DNA of 36,518 bases, taken from a virus. The DNA lies in the IMG/VR virus record IMGVR_UViG_3300032323_002742, positions 1-36,518 of that record, one strand, 5' to 3'. The notes beneath the pieces are model-generated. The model had not been told where the DNA came from, did not search any database, and saw nothing but the letters and a program-made list of their open reading frames with translations. Shown one piece after another: positions 35,952 through 36,518 of this stretch (position 1 is the stretch's first letter; every line of letters begins with the position of its first letter). Made by a program: the position numbers and the translations under genes.

Positions 35952-36518
35952 ATGAAAAAAACAATAATAGCCGCCACGGTTGCGGCTCTAATGTCCGCCA
36001 GTGCCTTTGCACAGTGGGCAGACTCAAATATGGGATTTGAAAGTGGTAACACTTCAGGATGGACCATTAGTAATCAAGGTACAATGACCGGCACTATTAC
36101 ACAAAACGGATCAGGTGCAAGTCTTATAACAGGTAGCCCTGGTACTGTTACGTTTAACGCTGGATCACATCCAGGTGCCGGCCAATCAGGCAGTGCGTAT
36201 TATCAACCTCCCGTTAGTTCTGCTACTTGGCAATTTAGTGCTTACGGCAACAGTATGTTAGCATTACAGCCTGGGCCTAGTAATCAATGGAATACTGTTG
36301 GAACTACACTGGGACTAACTTCATCTCAGATCACTAGTTTAAGTGCTTTATTACAACAGCAGGCTCAGACCAGCGGCTTCGGCAGCGGCAGTATCACTAA
36401 CTCTGCTTTTGTTCATAGAACAGTAACGTTAACAGCAGGCACAACTTATCAATTGGCTTGGAACTACATTGGTACAGACTACGTACCGTTTAATGATGGT
36501 AGTATCACAACATTAGTA
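35952..36518 (+). CDS. Secreted adhesin-like protein, cut by window end
   Basis: 189 codons visible, no stop. Signal peptide MKKTIIAATVAALMSASAFA then QWADSNMGFESGNTSGWTIS, the start of a jelly-roll domain seen in many surface adhesins and PEP-CTERM-type proteins. The motif LAWNYIGTDYVPFNDGSITT resembles the FDWNFxxxDYxPFND segment of such domains. It is Gly/Ser/Thr-rich with few charges. It probably ends up on the cell surface with the curli products. Confidence 0.7.
   Translation, partial: MKKTIIAATVAALMSASAFAQWADSNMGFESGNTSGWTISNQGTMTGTITQNGSGASLITGSPGTVTFNAGSHPGAGQSGSAYYQPPVSSATWQFSAYGNSMLALQPGPSNQWNTVGTTLGLTSSQITSLSALLQQQAQTSGFGSGSITNSAFVHRTVTLTAGTTYQLAWNYIGTDYVPFNDGSITTLV

Noticed and set aside
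1-36518. CRISPR arrays, insertion sequences, integrase or attachment sites
   Set aside because: I saw no regular repeat-spacer arrays, transposase or integrase motifs, or tRNA-type attachment repeats.

Overview
The window reads as a piece of a T4-like (tailed, myovirus-type) phage genome from an aquatic habitat. The reasons are compact, overlapping genes; repeated T4-type late promoters (TATAAATA and close variants) in front of many genes; a PAAR spike tip, a tail-spike protein and small virion-type proteins; class Ia ribonucleotide reductase with glutaredoxin; a DexA-like exonuclease; and an Hsp20. No hallmark head gene (capsid, portal, terminase) lies in the window, so the assignment rests on these features together. 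The host is probably a Gram-negative heterotrophic proteobacterium. A permuted two-piece tmRNA fits alpha- or betaproteobacteria, the DnaK has a beta/gamma flavour, and a PqqA peptide points to a host that makes pyrroloquinoline quinone, for example a methylotroph. The host is inference.

Layout. 1-1838 (minus strand): small phage proteins, a cupin and an alpha/beta hydrolase. 1986-4151: an early-promoter operon with a nucleotidyltransferase-like and a ligase-like protein. 4229-8934: small virion-type proteins, several behind late promoters. 8967-11669: a PD-(D/E)XK exonuclease and a tail spike with an Mtd-like N-terminus. 11718-16940: nrdA, superoxide dismutase, a small ORF, nrdB, glutaredoxin, a putative oxygenase and a small beta-rich protein. 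16963-18971: a PAAR protein, its likely structural partner, a DUF454-type membrane protein and two small ORFs. 19097-19895: cold-shock protein, a circularly permuted tmRNA gene and a 23-residue PqqA. 20024-25068: a lysis-type pair (SleB-like hydrolase and membrane protein), three envelope lipoproteins/secreted proteins, a large membrane coiled-coil protein and ribosomal protein bS21. 25127-29577: DEDDh exonuclease, GMP reductase, DnaK, Hsp20 and ClpS. 29659-30853: heme oxygenase and a ferredoxin-dependent bilin reductase of the PcyX type. 30862-32337: a predicted nuclease. 32420-36518: CsgF, CsgG, a curlin-repeat protein, a FecR-domain protein and a secreted adhesin-like protein cut by the window end.

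How it works together. The phage carries its own dNTP supply (NrdAB, glutaredoxin), purine salvage (GuaC), redox protection (Sod), translation and proteostasis parts (bS21, tmRNA, DnaK, Hsp20, ClpS, Csp), a two-enzyme heme-to-bilin pathway, a cofactor precursor peptide (PqqA), and a curli-type outer-membrane export cassette. The most unusual items are PqqA, the permuted tmRNA with an ORF between its two pieces, the bilin cassette, the curli cassette, and a shared N-terminal signature on several proteins that resembles the T4 capsid-targeting sequence and may mark proteins packaged in the head.
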